64,000 nt of DNA from an uncultured Propionivibrio sp. (GCF_963666255.1 NZ_OY762657.1:186001-250000), one strand, 5' to 3'. Shown: positions 25,549 to 36,278, numbered from the stretch's first letter. The notes: generated by a model not told the origin, from the letters alone. Program-made: numbers and translations.

Positions 25549-26814
25549 TTACCCGTAGCGCCGGGCAGCCTCGATCGCGAGTCCGGCGCCGATGCTTCCG
25601 AACAGGTCGCCCTCGACCGGGCGCGCCTGCGGCAGCATGGCGGCGATCCGGCGGCGCAGTTGCGGCACGCCGCTGGCGCCGCCGGTGAAGAAGATCGTAT
25701 CGATGCGTTCCGGCGCAACGCCGGCATCGCGCAGGAGTTCGGCAAGCTTCGTTTCGATCTTGCCAACCAGACCGGTCGTTGCCGCGTCGAATTCCTCGCG
25801 GGTCAGCCGCTGCTGCAGGCCGGTCTCGATGCGATCCAATGCCAGCGTCGTATACTCGTGATCCGACAAAGCGATCTTTGCCTGTTCCACCTCGTTGGCC
25901 AGCCAGTGGCCGGCACGCTTCTCGATCAGCGTGAGCAGGCGTCCGGTTTTCTCCGGCGCCTGCGAATCCAGCGCAAAGCGCTTCTGCTCGGTCAATACCC
26001 GGTAGGTGTAGGCCGCGTTGATGCTGTGCCAGGTGGCGAGGTCGTAATAGATGCGGGACGGGATTTCGCGCCGGCTTTTCAGCAAACTGCGGAAACCGAA
26101 CAGCGGCATGACGCTGGCAAGGCTGAAGAGGCGATCGAAGTCGGTTCCTCCGATATGCACGCCGCCGTTGGCCAGCAGATCCTCGCGGCGATCGGCCTGC
26201 GCCGCGCGTTGCGGCGAGAGGCGGACGAGCGAAAAGTCCGAGGTGCCGCCGCCGATATCGACGACGAGCACCAGCTCCTCGCGACCAATCCCGGTTTCAT
26301 AATGAAAGGCCGCGGCGATCGGCTCGTACTGGAAACTCACCTCCTTGAAACCGACGCTCCGGGCGATCTCGGCCAGCGTCGTTTCCGCCATCCGGTCGGC
26401 CGCCGGATCGTCGTCGACGAAATACACCGGACGCCCCAGCACCACGTGTTCGAAAGCGCGCCCGCCCTGCGCGTCGGCCCGCCGCTTGAGTTCACCGATG
26501 AACTGACTGAGCAGGTCGCGGAACAGCAGCGAACGGCCATGCACCTCGGTTCTTCCGTCGAGGAGGCGGCTGCCGAGCAGGCTTTTCATCGACCGCATCA
26601 GGCGACCGTCATAACCCGACAGATACTCCTGCAGCGCGGCACGGCCAAAGTAGGTACGACCATCGTCGGCATTGAAGAACACCACCGAGGGCAGCGTCAC
26701 CTTGTCCTCTTCCAGCGGCAGCAGGGTTTCCCGCCCCGGCCTGACGCAGCCGACGGTGGAATTGGAGGTGCCGAAATCGAGACCGCAGGCGCGGACAGAG
26801 GAAACGTGGGGCAT
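25549..26814 (-). CDS. Hsp70-family protein, YegD-like, without substrate-binding domain
   Basis: The 421-residue protein is an actin/Hsp70-fold ATPase: phosphate-1 loop GLDFGTSNSTVG near residue 11, phosphate-2 loop VVDIGGGTSDFSLVR, and the adenosine motif FFTGGASGVPQLRR. It ends shortly after the nucleotide-binding domain, so the peptide-binding domain of DnaK is missing, as in E. coli YegD. Its client or role is unknown. It is monocistronic and convergent with DUF2917. Confidence 0.88.
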   Translation of the reverse strand: MPHVSSVRACGLDFGTSNSTVGCVRPGRETLLPLEEDKVTLPSVVFFNADDGRTYFGRAALQEYLSGYDGRLMRSMKSLLGSRLLDGRTEVHGRSLLFRDLLSQFIGELKRRADAQGGRAFEHVVLGRPVYFVDDDPAADRMAETTLAEIARSVGFKEVSFQYEPIAAAFHYETGIGREELVLVVDIGGGTSDFSLVRLSPQRAAQADRREDLLANGGVHIGGTDFDRLFSLASVMPLFGFRSLLKSRREIPSRIYYDLATWHSINAAYTYRVLTEQKRFALDSQAPEKTGRLLTLIEKRAGHWLANEVEQAKIALSDHEYTTLALDRIETGLQQRLTREEFDAATTGLVGKIETKLAELLRDAGVAPERIDTIFFTGGASGVPQLRRRIAAMLPQARPVEGDLFGSIGAGLAIEAARRYG

Positions 26815-27359
26815 GAAAAAAACGGGGGGATATGCAGCGGGGCGGCGATGCTACGCGAGCCGGCGGCACTTGTCCAGACCGACTGTCATTCGCTTGCGGT
26901 GGGGAACGCCGCCGCTCTCGCCACTGAATCTGCTTTTTCCTCTGGAGAGCCTGCGTCCGCGTCTTCGTCGATTACCGGGGCGAGAAGGCCTGGGAAATCT
27001 GTGGCCCAGCCTGAGTCCGGTCGACGGTCAGAGCAAACCTCCTCCGCACGGTGCACAAAGCAGGATACTTCGCCACCACCGCGACGGTACCGGAACGCCC
27101 CCGCCCTCCGTCAATGGAAAAGACATATCCGCGGCGGGCAATTTTCAGGAGATGCACTACGCTGAGGACGTACGCATTCTTCCGGTAGCGCCAAGCCTTC
27201 CGCCCCACTCGGCCCGCCTCGGAACCGGCACCGCGGGACATTAGCCAAGCTGCTGATATAACGCGGGAATTATCGCCGGAGTTGCGTGTCTTACACCTTT
27301 TCGCCAGGACTCATCCGGGCAATCCGCAAGCCTGCCCGAATAGCTTCGAAGGAGGCCCT
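26815..27359. other. Intergenic region before NIT-domain chemoreceptor
   Basis: About 545 bases between the Hsp70-like gene and the chemoreceptor, which are divergent. Frames on both strands are open in part, but their products are Arg/Pro-rich and unrecognisable. Promoters for both genes should lie here; none could be located with confidence. Confidence 0.5.
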
Positions 27360-29357
27360 ATGCGCAAGCACAGCACGATCAAGCAACGACTGGCGCTTCT
27401 CGTCGCAGCCCCGCTTGTTTCTCTGACAATACTTGCCGGCATCCTGATCGCCGATAGCTACTCGGGATATCACAGCGCGACCGGCATGCTGGCGATGCTC
27501 AAGCTGGCCGTCGCGTCGGGCAACGCCATTCATGCACTGCAGATCGAGCGCGGCGCCACCGCGGGATTCATCCAATCCAGGGGAACGAAGTTCGCTGACG
27601 TACTGCCCGGCATTCGAACCAGGACGGACGAACAGATTTCCGCATTCGTCTCGGAAGCCGGCAACGTCAGCCAGCGCGCAGGCAAGTCGCTTGAGGCCAC
27701 GACACAATCGGTACAGGAAGGACTGAAGAACATTCCGAAGCTGCGTGAACGGACCGGGCGGCACGAAATCTCGGTCCCGGAACATGTGACGGCATATACC
27801 AACGCAATCACCGGTTTGATTACCGTGATCGCTTCCGGGAACCAGATAAATACCGATGCCGACATTGGCCGCGAACTGCTCGCCTATCTTTCCTTCGTGC
27901 AGGCCAAGGAACAGGCCGGCCAGGAGCGTGCGCTGACGACCGCGGCCTTCGCCGGCGACTCCATATCTCCCGAGTTGTTCCGGCAGATACTCGAACGACA
28001 TTTCCGGCAGGAAGCCTTCCTCGATGTCTTCCGGTCAACCGGCGGGCAGGAGGCAAAGCAGGCGTTCACTGCTGTACTCGAAACTCCCGCCGCCCGCGAC
28101 GTTCTGGCGATGCGCCGGGGGCTCTACGACAAGGCGCAGGAATCCGGCGCGAAGGTCGATCCGCAAGTCTGGTTCAAGACCATCACCGAAAAAATCGACG
28201 CGATGCTCGGCGTCGAAAGCATGATTGCAAGAAGCATCGAAAGCCGGGCGGCCGATATTGTCACGACACGTCGCAATCACCTCATCGGCTATGTCGTGCT
28301 CTCGATCGCCGCTCTCGGCATGATGCTGGCGGTATCGGCGTGGGTTTCGATCAGCATCAGCCGTCCTTTGAAGGACGAGATCCGTGTCGCCGAACATGCC
28401 GTCAAGGAAAACGATTTTTCCGACAGCGTGCCCGAAATGGGCCCGGCCGAGGTAGTTCGCGCCGGAAAGGCCTTCAACGACCTCATGAAGGAATTTCGCA
28501 CCATTATCAACGAGGTGAAGCTCTCCAGCCAAAGCATCACAATGGCCGCGCACGATCTCTCGTCGTCCAGCCAGCTGGTTCAAAGCAGCTCATCCTCCCA
28601 GGCAGAGGCCGCCGGATCGGTCGCCGCTTCGGTCGAGGAAGCGTCGACCAGCCTGAGCGAGACCGCAGCCAACGCGAAGGATGCGACCGCCGTGGTCGAT
28701 CGCGCCAAGCGCGACACCGATTCGGCAATTCACGTCATGCGGGAAGCCGTCGACACGATGAGAACCATCGCCGACCTGATCAGCCGTTCGTCATCGGACG
28801 TGGATAGCCTGAGCGTCAGTTCCGAAAAAATCGGCGGCATTGTCAATGTCATCCGCGACATTGCGGACCAGACCAACCTGCTGGCGCTCAATGCCGCGAT
28901 CGAAGCCGCTCGCGCCGGAGAACAAGGGCGCGGATTCGCCGTCGTCGCCGATGAAGTCAGAAAGCTCGCGGAACGCACCGCCAAGGCGACAGGTGAAATT
29001 GGCGCGTTGATCTCGGTCATTCAGCAAGGCATCGTCTGCGCGGTCGCGTCGATGAAGCAGGCGGACATTCGGGCGAGTGAAAGCCTGGCGCTGGTCGGCA
29101 ACACGGAAGGCGCGCTTGCCAGAATCGGCGACGGATCCCAGCGGGTCGGCGAATGCGTCTTCGCCATTTCCAGCGCATTGGCGCAACTGGACGCGGCGAT
29201 CCACGACATCGCCCAGCATGTGGAGACGATCGCGCTGATGACGGACGAGAACACCAGGGCATCGGACTCGAATTATGCGACGGCACGGTTGCTCGACGAA
29301 CTTTCGTCGAACCTCAAGGGGTCGGTCAATCGCTACAGGACAGAAGCATTGACCTGA
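27360..29357 (+). CDS. Methyl-accepting chemotaxis protein with NIT sensor domain
   Basis: The 665-residue receptor has an N-terminal helix ([21 protein letters not shown]) and a periplasmic region of about 270 residues. The pattern [17 protein letters not shown] is typical of the nitrate/nitrite-sensing NIT domain. A second helix near residues 305-330, a HAMP linker and a signalling domain with the hairpin tip [38 protein letters not shown] (abridged) follow. The ATG at 27360 follows AAGGAGG. It lacks the C-terminal CheR-binding pentapeptide and is not next to other che genes. Confidence 0.9.
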   Translation: MRKHSTIKQRLALLVAAPLVSLTILAGILIADSYSGYHSATGMLAMLKLAVASGNAIHALQIERGATAGFIQSRGTKFADVLPGIRTRTDEQISAFVSEAGNVSQRAGKSLEATTQSVQEGLKNIPKLRERTGRHEISVPEHVTAYTNAITGLITVIASGNQINTDADIGRELLAYLSFVQAKEQAGQERALTTAAFAGDSISPELFRQILERHFRQEAFLDVFRSTGGQEAKQAFTAVLETPAARDVLAMRRGLYDKAQESGAKVDPQVWFKTITEKIDAMLGVESMIARSIESRAADIVTTRRNHLIGYVVLSIAALGMMLAVSAWVSISISRPLKDEIRVAEHAVKENDFSDSVPEMGPAEVVRAGKAFNDLMKEFRTIINEVKLSSQSITMAAHDLSSSSQLVQSSSSSQAEAAGSVAASVEEASTSLSETAANAKDATAVVDRAKRDTDSAIHVMREAVDTMRTIADLISRSSSDVDSLSVSSEKIGGIVNVIRDIADQTNLLALNAAIEAARAGEQGRGFAVVADEVRKLAERTAKATGEIGALISVIQQGIVCAVASMKQADIRASESLALVGNTEGALARIGDGSQRVGECVFAISSALAQLDAAIHDIAQHVETIALMTDENTRASDSNYATARLLDELSSNLKGSVNRYRTEALT

Positions 29358-29561
29358 GAAAAGACGAATAACGATTGAGCATGCCGACGGGCAAATCCGC
29401 CTGCGGCGTTTTACCGGCCGGCACCCCGTGGGACGGCCGATTGCCGCTGCTTGCCACCGGGCCCGCGGATCCTTGCGCCACAACCAGCCGCAAGGCAGTC
29501 GTCCGGGTTATCCCGGACGACCACCACGACCAAAGAGACGCCTGCAGTCCCGATTGAACGC

Positions 29562-29828
29562 TTACTTTGCGGTCTTGCCTTTGCGTTGGCCTTGTTTCTG
29601 CTGCACCACCCCATGGCTCGCGCCGGATGTGCTCATCCTGTCACTGGCTCGATCCAGGCCCTTGTCGCGATCCATTGAAGCCGGACCGTTCGTGTTTGCC
29701 AGCCCGGACTGACTCATGTGACTTGCCGCCCCTCCGCCAGGCGACCCGCCTCCTTTCGCTGCAAGGACGTCGGTTGCGAAGCCCGCCAGAAAACAGGAAA
29801 GCACAAAGACAAATGCATTTTTCAGCAT
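29562..29828 (-). CDS. Small secreted Gly/Ser/Asp-rich protein
   Basis: The 88-residue product has a signal peptide (NAFVFVLSCFLAGFATDVLAA) followed by a low-complexity, hydrophilic tail rich in Gly, Ser, Asp and Lys (GGGSPGGGAASHM, KQGQRKGKTAK). No family was recognised. A clear AGGAG precedes the ATG at 29828. It is probably a small periplasmic or surface protein; the next gene upstream in the same direction also encodes an envelope protein. Confidence 0.6.
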   Translation of the reverse strand: MLKNAFVFVLSCFLAGFATDVLAAKGGGSPGGGAASHMSQSGLANTNGPASMDRDKGLDRASDRMSTSGASHGVVQQKQGQRKGKTAK

Positions 29829-30067
29829 GACAACTCCTCCTGGGAAATGTCCGACTTGAAGCCTTGATCGCTTGTCGTCGGTCTTGGCCTGGAGCAAAAG
29901 CGGCGCGAGTACGGTAGCGGAACTGGAAGCTCCGAAACCCCACCACGCCTGGCATCATGTCCACGCGCCGCTCCGCAACGGATCGTCCAACCGGAACATG
30001 ATGTCGAACCCCAAACAACCTTTACGGCATGAACACAGCTCTTTGACCGGATATCCCGGCGAGACGC

Positions 30068-30616
30068 CTACTTTGCCCGTTCGGGCGGCTCTAGCACCAG
30101 TTTCCCGTCCTTTACCGGAATCCGGTTCCCCGGATCGTAGGCAAGCTGGACATGGTCTTCCTTTCCATCCAGTCGATAGCTGACGTCGTAGCCGACGATC
30201 TTTTCGGAAACATCGAAGACGGTCTTGCAACGATGCTCGACCGTTGAAACGACATCCTTGTTCTGCATGTCTTTCTGGATCGAATTTCCGGCATATCCGC
30301 CTGCGGCCGCGCCGGCGATCGTGGCCACGGTATTACCACCACCTCGTCCGATCTGGCTGCCAACCAGGCCACCGAGCACGCCGCCAATTACTGTTCCGGC
30401 GATACGATTCCTGTCCTCCACCGCCGCCCTCTTCTGGACCGGCACGTCCTGGCATTCTTCGCGCGGTGTTCTTACCTTTTCCTTGATGTCCTTGACCGCG
30501 AGCACTTCAGCGTAACTCGGTCGCACCAGCGTTTTGTAGCCGACGATGCCGCTTGCACTAAGGGCAACGACCGACACGGCTCCGATTGCAAGCCCCTTGA
30601 TCATTGAGGTGTCCAT
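30068..30616 (-). CDS. Glycine-zipper 2TM (SlyB/OmpA-like) envelope protein
   Basis: The 182-residue protein has an N-terminal hydrophobic anchor (MIKGLAIGAVSVVALSASGIVG) and a central glycine zipper, GTVIGGVLGGLVGSQIGRGG followed by IAGAAAGGYAGNSI. The C-terminal part has paired cysteines (ECQDVP, HRCKTVFD) and a VGYDVSYRLDGKEDHV block usual in these proteins. They sit in the envelope and are linked to its integrity, but no specific activity is known. The ATG at 30616 follows AAAGGAG. Confidence 0.82.
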   Translation of the reverse strand: MDTSMIKGLAIGAVSVVALSASGIVGYKTLVRPSYAEVLAVKDIKEKVRTPREECQDVPVQKRAAVEDRNRIAGTVIGGVLGGLVGSQIGRGGGNTVATIAGAAAGGYAGNSIQKDMQNKDVVSTVEHRCKTVFDVSEKIVGYDVSYRLDGKEDHVQLAYDPGNRIPVKDGKLVLEPPERAK

Positions 30617-31238
30617 GGCAACTCCTTTCCTCATGAATGCGACTGCACGTACTCAATGAATACGTACACCAACACGTGCGAGTTAGATCGCGGGTCCCGT
30701 ATACCGTTCCGTCAAAAGCGGTACCAATCCGATCCCGAGTGTCCCATTCCCGCCTTGACTTGCCGGCGCGCGACGGCGAGGGAGAGGCGCATCACCATCG
30801 GAGCGTTGTCGCACGCTTGACCTGGTTGCGTGGTGACAACGACTCACCGGGTTTTGGCTCCGCTGACTGTTTGTCGCACGGGCGGCCCTTGCCAACATCC
30901 GTTCCTCCGCCTCAGCGGTCATTCACGGTCCGTCCAGGCTCTGGCGGAAATGCGCCGGTAATCAGCCGCTTATTCGAAAGCGACGTTGAACGGCAGCTTC
31001 TCAATCTGGCGAACTCAAACTTTCGACTGCGGATTCAACCGATCGACGCAACAGATTGACGCAATCGTTCAGCGCTCCGTTTTACAAAAAGAGCTCGTTT
31101 ATAATTCGCGCGCAACACTGTGCCGAAACTGATACGAACTCTGTCAGATCATCGGCTCAACCAACCGGGCATCTCAGCAATCCATGCGGATAAACGAGAC
31201 CGCCAACGTAGTAACTTCAGCGACGTAAGGACGGTAGT
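30617..31238. other. Non-coding region upstream of aroP
   Basis: About 620 bases without a recognisable gene. A perfect TATAAT lies at 31100-31105, about 135 bp upstream of the permease start, but no convincing -35 box stands at normal distance (TTTACA at 31081 is too close), so I call it only a possible promoter. The composition differs from surrounding GC-rich genes. Confidence 0.45.
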
Positions 31239-32615
31239 ATGGAGCTTCAACAAAACAGCGAAGAGCTGAAACGCGGCCTAAAAAACCGCCATATCCAGCT
31301 CATCGCACTGGGCGGTGCCATTGGTACCGGTCTGTTTCTCGGCATCGCCGACACCATCAAGATGGCGGGACCGGCCGTGCTGCTCGGCTACGCCATCGGC
31401 GGCTTCATCGCCTTCCTCATCATGCGCCAACTCGGCGAGATGGCGGTCGAAGAGCCGGTTGCCGGCTCCTTCAGCCACTTTGCCCACAAGTACTGGGGTG
31501 AGTCAGCGGGTTTCGCCTCCGGCTGGAACTACTGGGTGCTCTACGTGCTGGTGAGCATGGCCGAGTTGACTGCGGTCGGTATCTACGTGCAGTACTGGTG
31601 GCCCGGGATCCCGACCTGGATGTCGGCGGCCTTCTTTTTCGTGATTATCAACGCGATTAATTTGAGCAACGTCAAGGCATTCGGTGAGATGGAGTTCTGG
31701 TTCGCCATCATCAAGGTGGTCGCCATCCTCTGCATGATCGGCTTTGGCGGTTACCTGCTGTTCTCCGGCAGTGGCGGTCCCGAGGCCACGATAAGCAACC
31801 TCTGGGCTCAGGGCGGCTTCTTCCCCAACGGGTTGGGCGGTCTGGTAATGGCCATGGCCTTCATCATGTTTTCCTTCGGCGGTCTGGAGCTGGTCGGCAT
31901 CACCGCGGCGGAAGCTGACGATCCCGAGAAGAGCATCCCCAAGGCCACTAACCAGGTGATCTACCGCATCCTCATCTTCTATATTGGCGCCCTGACCGTA
32001 CTGCTCTCCCTCTACCCCTGGGGCAAGGTGGTGGAAGGAGGCAGCCCCTTCGTGATGATCTTCCATGCCCTGGACAGCGATCTGGTGGCCAACGTGCTGA
32101 ACCTGGTCGTACTGACCGCCGCGCTCTCCGTCTACAACAGCTGTGTCTACTGCAACAGCCGCATGCTGTTCGGTCTCGCCAAGCAGGGCGACGCCCCCAC
32201 GGCGCTGCTCAAGACCACCCAAAGCGGAGTTCCCCTGGTGGCACTCAGCATCTCGGCCGCCGCTACCCTGCTGTGCGTGCTGATCAACTACCTGATCCCG
32301 GGCAAGGCCTTTGGTCTGCTGATGTCACTGGTGGTCTCAGCCCTGGTCATCAACTGGGCCATGATCAGCCTGGCGCACCTCAAATTCCGCAAGGTCAAGT
32401 CCGCCGAGGGGGTGACCACCAAGTTCAAGGCGCTGTGGAGTCCGTTTGGTAACTACCTCTGCCTCGCCTTCATGGCCGCAATCCTGATGATCATGTACAT
32501 GAACGACAGTACTCGCATCTCGGTCGAGTTGATCCCGGCCTGGCTGGTCGTGCTGGGGCTGGGGTCTCTATTCAAGCAGAAACGTCAGGACCAGGTTGCG
32601 ACCGATCTGACCTGA
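31239..32615 (+). CDS. aroP: Aromatic amino acid permease
   Basis: The 458-residue protein is an AAT-family proton symporter with 12 membrane helices. It tracks E. coli AroP almost block by block: LKRGLKNRHIQLIALGGAIG, MRQLGEMAVEEPVAGSFSHF, SGWNYWVLYVLVSMAELTAVG, FSFGGLELVGITAAEADDP and SVYNSCVYCNSRMLFGLA. It should import Phe, Tyr and Trp. Similarity to enterobacterial or Aeromonas-type AroP looks unusually high for this genomic background, and the flanks are gene-poor, so acquisition by transfer is plausible. A rho-independent terminator follows. Confidence 0.92.
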   Translation: MELQQNSEELKRGLKNRHIQLIALGGAIGTGLFLGIADTIKMAGPAVLLGYAIGGFIAFLIMRQLGEMAVEEPVAGSFSHFAHKYWGESAGFASGWNYWVLYVLVSMAELTAVGIYVQYWWPGIPTWMSAAFFFVIINAINLSNVKAFGEMEFWFAIIKVVAILCMIGFGGYLLFSGSGGPEATISNLWAQGGFFPNGLGGLVMAMAFIMFSFGGLELVGITAAEADDPEKSIPKATNQVIYRILIFYIGALTVLLSLYPWGKVVEGGSPFVMIFHALDSDLVANVLNLVVLTAALSVYNSCVYCNSRMLFGLAKQGDAPTALLKTTQSGVPLVALSISAAATLLCVLINYLIPGKAFGLLMSLVVSALVINWAMISLAHLKFRKVKSAEGVTTKFKALWSPFGNYLCLAFMAAILMIMYMNDSTRISVELIPAWLVVLGLGSLFKQKRQDQVATDLT

Positions 32616-32638
32616 GCATGGCCACTCTTTTCACGCAC

Positions 32639-32668
32639 ATGCCGGTCAATGATCGGCATTTTTCTTTC
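32639..32668 (+). terminator. Rho-independent terminator after aroP
   Basis: ATGCCG and CGGCAT form a 6-bp stem (extendable by weaker pairs) over the loop GTCAATGAT, followed by TTTTCTTT. It starts 24 bp after the aroP stop codon. Confidence 0.85.
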
Positions 32669-33022
32669 TGCCGTCCGAGTCTGATCCAGGACAGAAGGTC
32701 GGCAAAAGCCGCCCTTCTGTCCGTGAGTAATTGTGACGGGCAACCGTTTCGCTCAACAAGCGGTCGCCAAACGCCATGCGGCCAGACCGGCAGCATTGGG
32801 TCGAGTGCGACTGTAGGCTGGAATGCCAAGCGGTCATTGCCCCCTTCAACATCTGTGCGCCCGTTAACCAGCGCATAGCCGCTCGATTTTGGCCAAAGGC
32901 CCAGCGGCAGCAGAAGCCGAGCACGGTCGCCGGCCAAAACTGATCTTGGATGTACGGGGAGAGGTTGGCTGGGGTGAGCGGACGCCTTCTGCACGATCAT
33001 TTACAGTCCTTGACGCCTTTAT
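32669..33022. other. Intergenic region downstream of aroP
   Basis: About 350 bases with no supportable gene. The stretch 32690-32960 has open frames but no family content and no ribosome binding sites, and resembles degenerate intergenic sequence. No transposase or terminal inverted repeat was recognised. Confidence 0.45.
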
Positions 33023-33661
33023 CTACGCATCTGCCTTGCCAGATGGGCCATGTGCAATCGAATATCGGCGGAGATCGTCCATTCCTTCCAGTTCCAGTTT
33101 TTCCATGATTCGAGTGCAATAGGTTTCAACGGTTCGGTCGCTGACACGTAGAGCCACCGCAATTTCCCGTCGCCGGTAGCCTTTACCGAGCAAATCAAAC
33201 GCCTGCTTTTCACGATCGCTAAGGAGCGTACTTAAGCTCTTCGCTTTGGGTGCGATCAGATCGGTAGCCAGGTTTAGTGACGCAAGAGGACTCAGGAATT
33301 GCTTGCCAGATATTACCGATGCGATTCCGTCCAAAAGAACCGATGCCATCTCACGCTTACAGACATAGCCATCCGCGCCGAGATCAAAAACCTGCTTAAC
33401 GATGTGGGCGGATTCGTGCATCGAGTAAATAATGCATGGTATTCCGCGCGCTTTTACGACGGGCAGGAAATCCAATCCGCGACTGTCACCCAGAGACAAA
33501 TCAAGCAACACCAATTCAGGGGTCATCATTTCAAGTTGCCGCAAGGCTTCTTCGAAAGAACTGGCCTCTCCGCAGATTTCATGAGAAGCGGCCTCGAGCA
33601 TTGCTGAAAGCCCCATGCGAACCGCAGGATGGTCATCAACCAATAGTATTCGAACGCCCAT
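33023..33661 (-). CDS. NarL/FixJ-family response regulator
   Basis: The 212-residue protein has a receiver domain (ILLVDDHPAVRMGL, phosphoacceptor Asp in LVLLDLSLGDS, Lys in GYVCKREM) and a LuxR-type helix-turn-helix (LSDREKQAFDLLGKGYRRREIAVALRVSDRTVETY, abridged). It is encoded 6 bp downstream of the 7TMR-DISM histidine kinase and is its likely partner. The HTH should bind DNA when phosphorylated; targets are unknown. Confidence 0.93.
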   Translation of the reverse strand: MGVRILLVDDHPAVRMGLSAMLEAASHEICGEASSFEEALRQLEMMTPELVLLDLSLGDSRGLDFLPVVKARGIPCIIYSMHESAHIVKQVFDLGADGYVCKREMASVLLDGIASVISGKQFLSPLASLNLATDLIAPKAKSLSTLLSDREKQAFDLLGKGYRRREIAVALRVSDRTVETYCTRIMEKLELEGMDDLRRYSIAHGPSGKADA

Positions 33662-33667
33662 GTCTGT

Positions 33668-35698
33668 TCATTCCTTGGATAAGCACTTCTGTTGCCCCTT
33701 CGTGTGGCAATCACACTCGACAATGCAACAAATTTTCGTTCCGGATGGTCGGACGTCTTCCACACTGAATATCCCTCCGATCAATTGAGAACGGTAGGCC
33801 ATGATTTTCATTCCAAGCCCTCCGCCAGAGGAAGAGTCGCTATGCATGCGCCCGACTCCGTTATCTTCAATCGTCAGTTTAAGACTCGGGAAATTATCCG
33901 CACAATTCAAGTCCACCTTGATCAAGTCAGACTTTGCATGACGCACTGCATTGTTAATTGCCTCCTGAGCTATTCGATATAGCTGTGGCAGATGGCTGTT
34001 CGCGCAAATGGCGCACCTGGCAAGGTTCGAGAGCCTGATGTCTATCTTGTGCAGATCCGAAGTGCGGCGGCAAAATTCCTCAAGGAATGAAGCTCTACCG
34101 GATTTGTCGACATCGATTGGCCATAGTCCTCGCGACATGTCATACGCACGATTAACGGCACCTTCGAGCAATTCGGACAAACGACGGAGTTGCTTGTGCA
34201 ATGATTGCTCCTCAGCAGAACAATCCCCCTCCGGCTCTGGAAGCAGGTCCTGCTTGTTGGCAAATATCTTGGTAGCACTGTCCTTGAGCATGCCGCAATA
34301 CAACTGTGCCGCAACCAAATCCTGGCAAATCCCGTCGTGGAGATCGTGGCTGACATTACGCCTTTCTTCCTCGCTGATTTTAATGATCTCCGATTCGAGC
34401 CTTTGCCGTTCCCTTATCTGGGAAACGAGGGTCATATTTTTCTGCTTCAGTCGCCTTGTCATCGTCTTTACGGTAGTCACCGAGCGCGACATTTTCATAA
34501 TGACCAAGAATTCCTGAGTAGCGACAAAAACGACGAATCCAATAATCTGCAGATATTGTGTTTTGATTATCCTTAGGTCATACAGCATGTCATTGGCGGC
34601 GATGACCAACAAAACTGTGAAGCCGGCCAAAATGATGTTTGCGCCCTCTCTTTGATGCTTCCTCGCATCAAGCAATCGGAGGTACGAATATGCAGAAATG
34701 AATGCCGTGCAAAGATAAACAAGGGGAAGCGCCTGCAAAAAATCCTTCACGGGAACGATCAGCGAGACGATCGCAATTAAACCGAATATCGCCCAAATGA
34801 GCGCATGCGGGCGATGCTTGAACTCGTATGGAAAAGTTGCCTGTAAGAACGAGAAGCAACTCGGAACCACCAGACAAAAGCAGACAAATGTAATGCGGAA
34901 AAGACTATCGAGAGAAAGACCGGGGTATGCCGGTTGTATAACCCAGTCGCTTGCACCGCAAGCGACAAAGTTGCCCACGCAGAAAATAATGAACAGGCCC
35001 AAGTAGAACGAGATTCGGGTCCCTCGGTGGTAAAGAAAAAAGCAAAAGTTAAACCAGGCACAAGCAGCAAGAAATCCGACAGCGAGGAGTGCGGAATAGC
35101 GTCTCGAGACCTGTAAACTGACAATGCTCTCTTCGTCTCCCAGCAGCACGGAACTACCGACTCCCCCCATTGGCAATGCGTAATTCGATACTTCGAGAAG
35201 CAGTTCAATCGGACTCCCATCGTTCTTGATGCGCGCCGTTGCGACGAATACATGCGGCGATCTCTGTTGATCGGGTCCCATCGAGCCTTCCGCACTGACC
35301 AACTCGCGATTTATCCATAGCCGATGCGCGGATCGCACGTCCTTGAGCAATATGGAGAGGACAGGTACATCACCGGGGGGCAGAATCGTCAGCCGGTAAG
35401 TCCCCACCCCGTAAGCGCAGTGAGGTGGTGTGCATATCGGACTGTCGCGCCATAGCGCAGGGACTTGGATAAAACGCCTCTGATCAGAGGGGATGAAACT
35501 GGTGAAATTGCCATTGGATGCGATTTTGTCGGGATAGAACTCCCACTGACCATCAAGTTCAGTACTGAATTTCCCCTGACGACTCGCAGCTGAAAGATCA
35601 ATCAATCCGGCATCGACGCGTGGTTCACCGTTCAATCGCCCGCAATAGGCAAAAATGAATCCGATACAGAGCCACAGAAGGAATTTGTTCAGTTTCAC
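33668..35698 (-). CDS. 7TMR-DISM sensor histidine kinase (NarX-type kinase core)
   Basis: The 676-residue protein has a signal-like N-terminus and a periplasmic 7TMR-DISM extracellular jelly-roll (LDGQWEFYPDKI, VPALWRD, GVGTYRLTILPPGD). Seven membrane helices span about residues 200-400, followed by a coiled coil and a HisKA_3 dimerisation domain with the phosphorylated His in RRNVSHDLHDGICQDLV. The HATPase has QEAINNAVRHAKS and EDNGVG with late GGGLGMKIM. The DISM domain suggests detection of a carbohydrate-like or other periplasmic ligand. It is first in a two-gene unit with the NarL-type regulator. Confidence 0.9.
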   Translation of the reverse strand: MKLNKFLLWLCIGFIFAYCGRLNGEPRVDAGLIDLSAASRQGKFSTELDGQWEFYPDKIASNGNFTSFIPSDQRRFIQVPALWRDSPICTPPHCAYGVGTYRLTILPPGDVPVLSILLKDVRSAHRLWINRELVSAEGSMGPDQQRSPHVFVATARIKNDGSPIELLLEVSNYALPMGGVGSSVLLGDEESIVSLQVSRRYSALLAVGFLAACAWFNFCFFLYHRGTRISFYLGLFIIFCVGNFVACGASDWVIQPAYPGLSLDSLFRITFVCFCLVVPSCFSFLQATFPYEFKHRPHALIWAIFGLIAIVSLIVPVKDFLQALPLVYLCTAFISAYSYLRLLDARKHQREGANIILAGFTVLLVIAANDMLYDLRIIKTQYLQIIGFVVFVATQEFLVIMKMSRSVTTVKTMTRRLKQKNMTLVSQIRERQRLESEIIKISEEERRNVSHDLHDGICQDLVAAQLYCGMLKDSATKIFANKQDLLPEPEGDCSAEEQSLHKQLRRLSELLEGAVNRAYDMSRGLWPIDVDKSGRASFLEEFCRRTSDLHKIDIRLSNLARCAICANSHLPQLYRIAQEAINNAVRHAKSDLIKVDLNCADNFPSLKLTIEDNGVGRMHSDSSSGGGLGMKIMAYRSQLIGGIFSVEDVRPSGTKICCIVECDCHTKGQQKCLSKE

Positions 35699-36278
35699 GG
35701 CAGTATCTCAATCGCTAGAGGAATGGCCTGTTAGCGCGAGCGGACAATCAATTCCATTCCTTGAAGGAAAGATCATAACTGCTTGATCAACAACGTCATG
35801 TACGTACTTTTACGGACACCAACTGTCAGGGTTGTCGCTCTCATTGCCACGCCGGCCAAGGGCCTATCATACGCATACAACATAATAAATCGGTCTTCGT
35901 GGCATCGGTTCATGGAGCTAGTTCTTTGTCCTTGGCGATGGCACGGGGTTTTAATTCGGAAGTTCGGTTTGGGGTGCGTTTGGGTGGATGCGTGAGTGCG
36001 TAATACGTGGGCTGTCGGCGACCTAGAACTGAACGCCCGATTCGTTTTTCTCTGGTGTTGGACCAGCAGGCCGAATCGCGTTGGTCCGAATTCAGATCTT
36101 TCAGCAGTGCGGGGCCACCAACCTCCCGAACAACGGGAGAGGTCGCAACTATCTGTGCAACATTTCTGGCGATTCCGGATATTCACCGACATTTCACGCG
36201 TCACGTCTCGCGCGGCAAATCGTCAAGCTCCTGTGACGACAAACCAACGGTACCTTCGAACCATAAGGGGACGCGAGT
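35699..36278. other. Divergent intergenic region, kinase versus chemoreceptor
   Basis: About 580 bases of relatively AT-rich DNA between the kinase and the 4HB chemoreceptor. Short open frames on both strands have no recognisable product. The purine-rich AAGGGGACG just before 36279 is the chemoreceptor's ribosome binding site. Promoters for both genes are expected here but none is clear. Confidence 0.5.

Noticed and set aside
26815-27300. Open frames suggesting a gene between Hsp70-like and chemoreceptor genes
   Set aside because: No family similarity, Pro/Arg-rich translations and no ribosome binding sites.
31081-31105. Full promoter TTTACA...TATAAT for aroP
   Set aside because: The spacer is only 13 bases; only the -10 sequence is convincing.
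30617-33022. Insertion sequence or integron around aroP
   Set aside because: No transposase fragment, terminal inverted repeat or target-site duplication could be found on either side.
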